DNA of 64,000 bases. It comes from Paenibacillus plantarum. GTDB taxonomy: Bacteria > Bacillota > Bacilli > Paenibacillales > NBRC-103111. The position numbers were made by a program, and so were the translations under genes. The stretch lies in NCBI RefSeq assembly GCF_013141695.1, contig NZ_WHNY01000075.1, positions 62,001 through 126,000 on the forward strand. The letters run 5' to 3'. Below are positions 62,143-64,000 of this stretch, in pieces; within the stretch, counting starts at the first letter, position 1; every line of letters begins with the position of its first letter. Below the pieces are notes generated by a model. The model was not told the origin of the DNA, ran no database searches, and saw only the letters and a list, made by a program, of their open reading frames with translations.

Positions 62143-62453
62143 CTCCTTTTACAGAGCGGGTACTCCAAGTCATTCGATCGATTCCTGAAGGTAAAGTCAT
62201 GACCTATGGTCAGGTTGCTCGGCAAGCAGGGAGTCCAAGAGCTGCACGGCAAGTTGTGCGAATTTTGCATACGATGAGTAAGAAGCACAAACTCCCCTGG
62301 CATAGAGTACTCAACATTCGAGGTGAAATTGCGATCCAAGATGATGAGGGTGCACAGTTGCAGCAGTTTTTGTTAGTATCTGAGGGAGTCCATGTTACGG
62401 ATGAGCTGACAGTTTCCCTTGCGGAATATCAAGTTCACTCGGAAGAGGAATAA
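62139..62453 (+). CDS. Alkyltransferase-like (ATL) DNA-repair protein
   Basis: The start is the ATG that overlaps the lactonase stop (62139); an upstream in-frame ATG at 62115 is possible. The 104-aa product is the DNA-binding half of MGMT/Ogt (VLQVIRSIPEGKVMTYGQVARQAGSP; RQVVRILHTM). The active-site motif PCHR reads PWHR (residues 53-56), so Cys is replaced by Trp, as in ATL proteins. It should bind O6-alkylguanine without transferring the alkyl group and hand the lesion to nucleotide excision repair. Coupling to a sugar lactonase has no obvious rationale. Confidence 0.9.
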   Translation: MTPFTERVLQVIRSIPEGKVMTYGQVARQAGSPRAARQVVRILHTMSKKHKLPWHRVLNIRGEIAIQDDEGAQLQQFLLVSEGVHVTDELTVSLAEYQVHSEEE

Positions 62454-62531
62454 AGTTTAAACACAACATGTTTGTGTGGCATGATCCAGTCCCATTCTAG
62501 TATACTTATAAACAAATAATATGAAATTGGT

Positions 62532-62607
62532 CGTGAAGCACACGCCGTTTTTATCATGGTATCTGAGGAGTTACTCCTTTCAGTTATTGTGGTGAGAGCG
62601 GCGTTTT
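62532..62607 (+). promoter_or_regulatory. Attenuator-like leader of the 62641 gene
   Basis: The 16-nt box CGTGAAGCACACGCCG (62532-62547) is identical to that at 4460-4475. The 5' arm CGCCG (62543-62547) can pair with CGGCG (62599-62603), and TTTTGTTTTG follows. An inner stem AGGAGT/ACTCCT (near 62565-62580) extends it. The leader ends 30-40 bases before the start codon. Attenuation is inferred. Confidence 0.65.
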
Positions 62608-62640
62608 GTTTTGTGTCCACAGAAGGAGAGCAAAATTCGA

Positions 62641-63284
62641 TGAAATTTGAACAAGTTTTTGAGGCATTTATGGCAAAACAAATTGCAGATGAGACAAACC
62701 CGCGCAGAAGGGAACGCTTAGAACGAGGTTTGGGACATGCGGAGATGGAATTTCTTCGGTCCATTTGGTATCCAAAGGTCGGGAATTTCAATGATCTGTA
62801 TCCTGAATGGGAGGTTCGTGACTTCTTGAATAGCTATCGCTACTTAGATTTCGCCTACATGCCGGGAGACGCAAAGGCAGCAATCGAAATCCAAGGATAC
62901 AGTTCGCACGCGCGAGATCTGGAGCTAAGGCGGTTCAAGGACTTGTGCGTCCGACACGCCTATCTAGCACTAGATGGTTGGCTAGTTCTTCCCATTGCCT
63001 ACCCTTCGATTGTCGAAGCACCTAAACAGTGCCAACAACTCATTCTTTCGCTTATTGGTAAATTTGTCGCCACCGACGTCCCTTTGGCACTCTCTTGGCT
63101 GGAAAGTGAAATCATTCGTTTTGCTCGCAGAACACTACGTCCATTTACAGCTCCAGAATTATCCTTACATCTGAAAGTAAGCAAAAGACATGCAAGGACT
63201 CTGTTACATGAATTGTGCGATAAGCAGCTTTTGGTTGTAGCGAGCGGCAATGAACGCGCACGTAGCTACAAACTTCTCCTGTAG
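62641..63284 (+). CDS. PD-(D/E)XK-like domain plus winged-helix protein, paralogue 2
   Basis: The start is the ATG at 62641 with AGAAGGAG about 10 bases upstream; the frame is open further back but lies inside the leader. The 214-aa product has an N-terminal helical part, then a region (about 70-130; YLDFAYMPGDAKAAIEIQGYSSH, followed by a helix and WLVLPIAYPS) that reads like a DUF559/VSR-type PD-(D/E)XK core: Asp, then E-I-Q. A winged helix (about 160-214, TAPELSLHLKVSKRHARTLLHELCDKQLL) ends it. It is a diverged paralogue of the protein at 4532-5200 with better-kept catalytic-type residues. Function is unknown; DNA binding is probable. Confidence 0.62.
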
Positions 63285-63289
63285 TTTAA

Positions 63290-63790
63290 TTGGGGGAACG
63301 TAAGGGCTCTATTGGAGGATTTAGCGGCTAATTGCTAGGAGAAGGGGAACGAGGATGCCTTATTCTAATCGAACTTGCTCAAATTCAGACGAAAAAGCTG
63401 AAATAGCGCATTCTCATTCCTCTAACGCCAGAAATTAGTGTAAATTGATCAATTAGCGCATCCTACTTCCCTTTCAGAGAGTGGGGGAGTAGGCAGGTTG
63501 GGTGGGAGTGCGGAAGTCAGAGGTGTATAGAGAGTAGCTAGTTAAGTGCCTCGTGATTAGCAAAGTGGGGGAGTAGGCAGGTTGGGTGAAATTACAGAAG
63601 GATGAAGGGAACGTAGATGCTCTATTTGATGCATTAGCCGCGAATTGCGATGCCAAGGGGAACGTAGATGCTCTATTCTAATTGAACGTGGTCAAATTCA
63701 GACGATAATGTAGAAATAGCGCACTCTGGTTCCCCTCAACTCAGAAAATGTCGCGAAATCTAAAATTAGCGCATCCTAGATCCCTCGCAG
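63290..63790. repeat. GGGGAACGTAGATGC-type dispersed repeats, about eight copies
   Basis: Forward copies begin near 63294, 63344, 63607 and 63655 (for example GGGGAACGTAGATGCTCTAT). Inverted copies AATAGCGCATTCTCATTCC, TTAGCGCATCCTACTTCCC, AATAGCGCACTCTGGTTCCCC and TTAGCGCATCCTAGATCCC lie near 63402, 63455, 63715 and 63763. Forward and inverted copies alternate in two similar blocks. No gene is supported here. Confidence 0.75.
63481..63588. repeat. Exact 24-nt direct repeat, 84 bp apart
   Basis: The segment at 63481-63504 (starting GTGGGGGAGTAGGCAGG) recurs exactly at 63565-63588. Together with the alternating short repeats it suggests a local duplication of the block. Confidence 0.8.
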
Positions 63791-63833
63791 TTACTCCCCG
63801 CATCAACACCCAAGGAAAATTCAGGATGCCCCG

Positions 63834-63854
63834 TGTAAGCGTTTGCGATACAAT
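63834..63854 (+). promoter_or_regulatory. cre-like site and -10 of the last gene
   Basis: TGTAAGCGTTTGCG (63834-63847) matches 13 of 14 cre positions. TACAAT (63849-63854) is a plausible -10 immediately after it, so CcpA would compete with RNA polymerase. Confidence 0.6.
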
Positions 63855-63876
63855 GTGTGCATGGGGGTGGACGTTG

Positions 63877-64000
63877 ATGAAGACCATGCTGTACAAACTT
63901 ACGCTAAAGAAGCGAATGTGGGTGTCGTTCGTCCTGCTGATTGCCATCTCGATCGCGGCGACGGGGGGCTTGTCTTACTATATTAGCGCGCGCGTCATCG
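63877..64000 (+). CDS. Sensor histidine kinase, YesM-like (3' truncated)
   Basis: The reading frame from ATG 63877, 6 bases after GGGGGTGG, is open to the window end. It starts with a short basic segment (MKTMLYKLTLKKRMWVSF), then a hydrophobic span (VLLIAISIAATGGL) and YYISARVI, the usual opening of YesM-type sensor kinases. The rest is outside the window. The cre-like site upstream suggests it controls a carbohydrate system further along. The call rests only on the first 41 residues. Confidence 0.55.
   Translation, partial: MKTMLYKLTLKKRMWVSFVLLIAISIAATGGLSYYISARVI

Noticed and set aside
63290..63790. Repeated short elements that could be a CRISPR array
   Set aside because: Copies occur in both orientations with uneven gaps, and no cas genes are present.

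Overview
The window looks like a chromosome segment from a member of the Paenibacillaceae, most likely Paenibacillus or a close relative. This is inferred from gene content: YesM/YesN-type two-component systems beside sugar ABC importers, PhyH oxygenases paired with AraC regulators, an SNF2/SWIM pair like ywqA/ywqB, BclB-type collagen-like spore-surface proteins, copper-amine-oxidase-like stalk domains, strong AGGAGG ribosome sites and CcpA-type cre sites. No rRNA, tRNA, insertion sequence, phage or CRISPR array was seen.

Layout. 1-1.1 kb: the end of a peptide/nickel-type ABC importer (two ATPases). 1.1-5.2 kb: a tandem hairpin repeat, two acidic or Ala/Lys-rich proteins of unknown function, a membrane glycosyltransferase with a PlsY-like acyltransferase, and a PD-(D/E)XK-like/winged-helix protein behind an attenuator-like leader. 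5.3-9.8 kb: a TrhA-like membrane protein, a PhyH-HEAT fusion, and AraC and TetR regulators. 9.8-17.8 kb: a TetR-controlled DHA2 drug exporter, a secreted phosphodiester glycosidase and the SNF2/SWIM operon. 18.3-28.2 kb: polysaccharide use (PL8 lyase, LacI regulator, an FAD enzyme - glycerate kinase - 2-hydroxyacid dehydrogenase operon, sulfatase). 28.3-35.1 kb: MgtC, a YesMN-like system and an ABC sugar importer lacking its own ATPase. 35.2-39.8 kb: an IDEAL-like protein under a consensus promoter inside nested palindromes, an exonuclease, an MFS transporter and a divergent AraC/PhyH pair.

39.9-55.9 kb is the most interesting block. Three glycosyltransferases and a methyltransferase-like protein precede two BclB-type collagen-like proteins. 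They are followed by an acyltransferase-glycosyltransferase fusion and a five-gene operon resembling the CDP-branched-sugar route (RfbH, RfbF, RfbG, a reductase/epimerase, and a YerE-like ThDP enzyme). The arrangement suggests a spore surface whose collagen fibres carry a CDP-derived, possibly two-carbon-branched, deoxysugar. That link is inference.

56-60.5 kb: proline catabolism (proline dehydrogenase, P5C dehydrogenase) with a divergent AAA+ regulator whose catalytic and sigma-54 contact motifs are altered. 61-64 kb: a lactonase overlapping an alkyltransferase-like DNA repair gene, a second PD-(D/E)XK-like/winged-helix paralogue with the same leader motif as the first, a repeat-rich spacer, and the start of another sensor kinase behind a cre site.

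Three families of short dispersed repeats lie between genes: paired GC hairpins (1.1 and 13.2 kb), a GGGGAACGTAGATGC-type element in both orientations (35.7, 60.6 and 63.3 kb), and an ATAGATGG/CATCTA element (7.9 kb).
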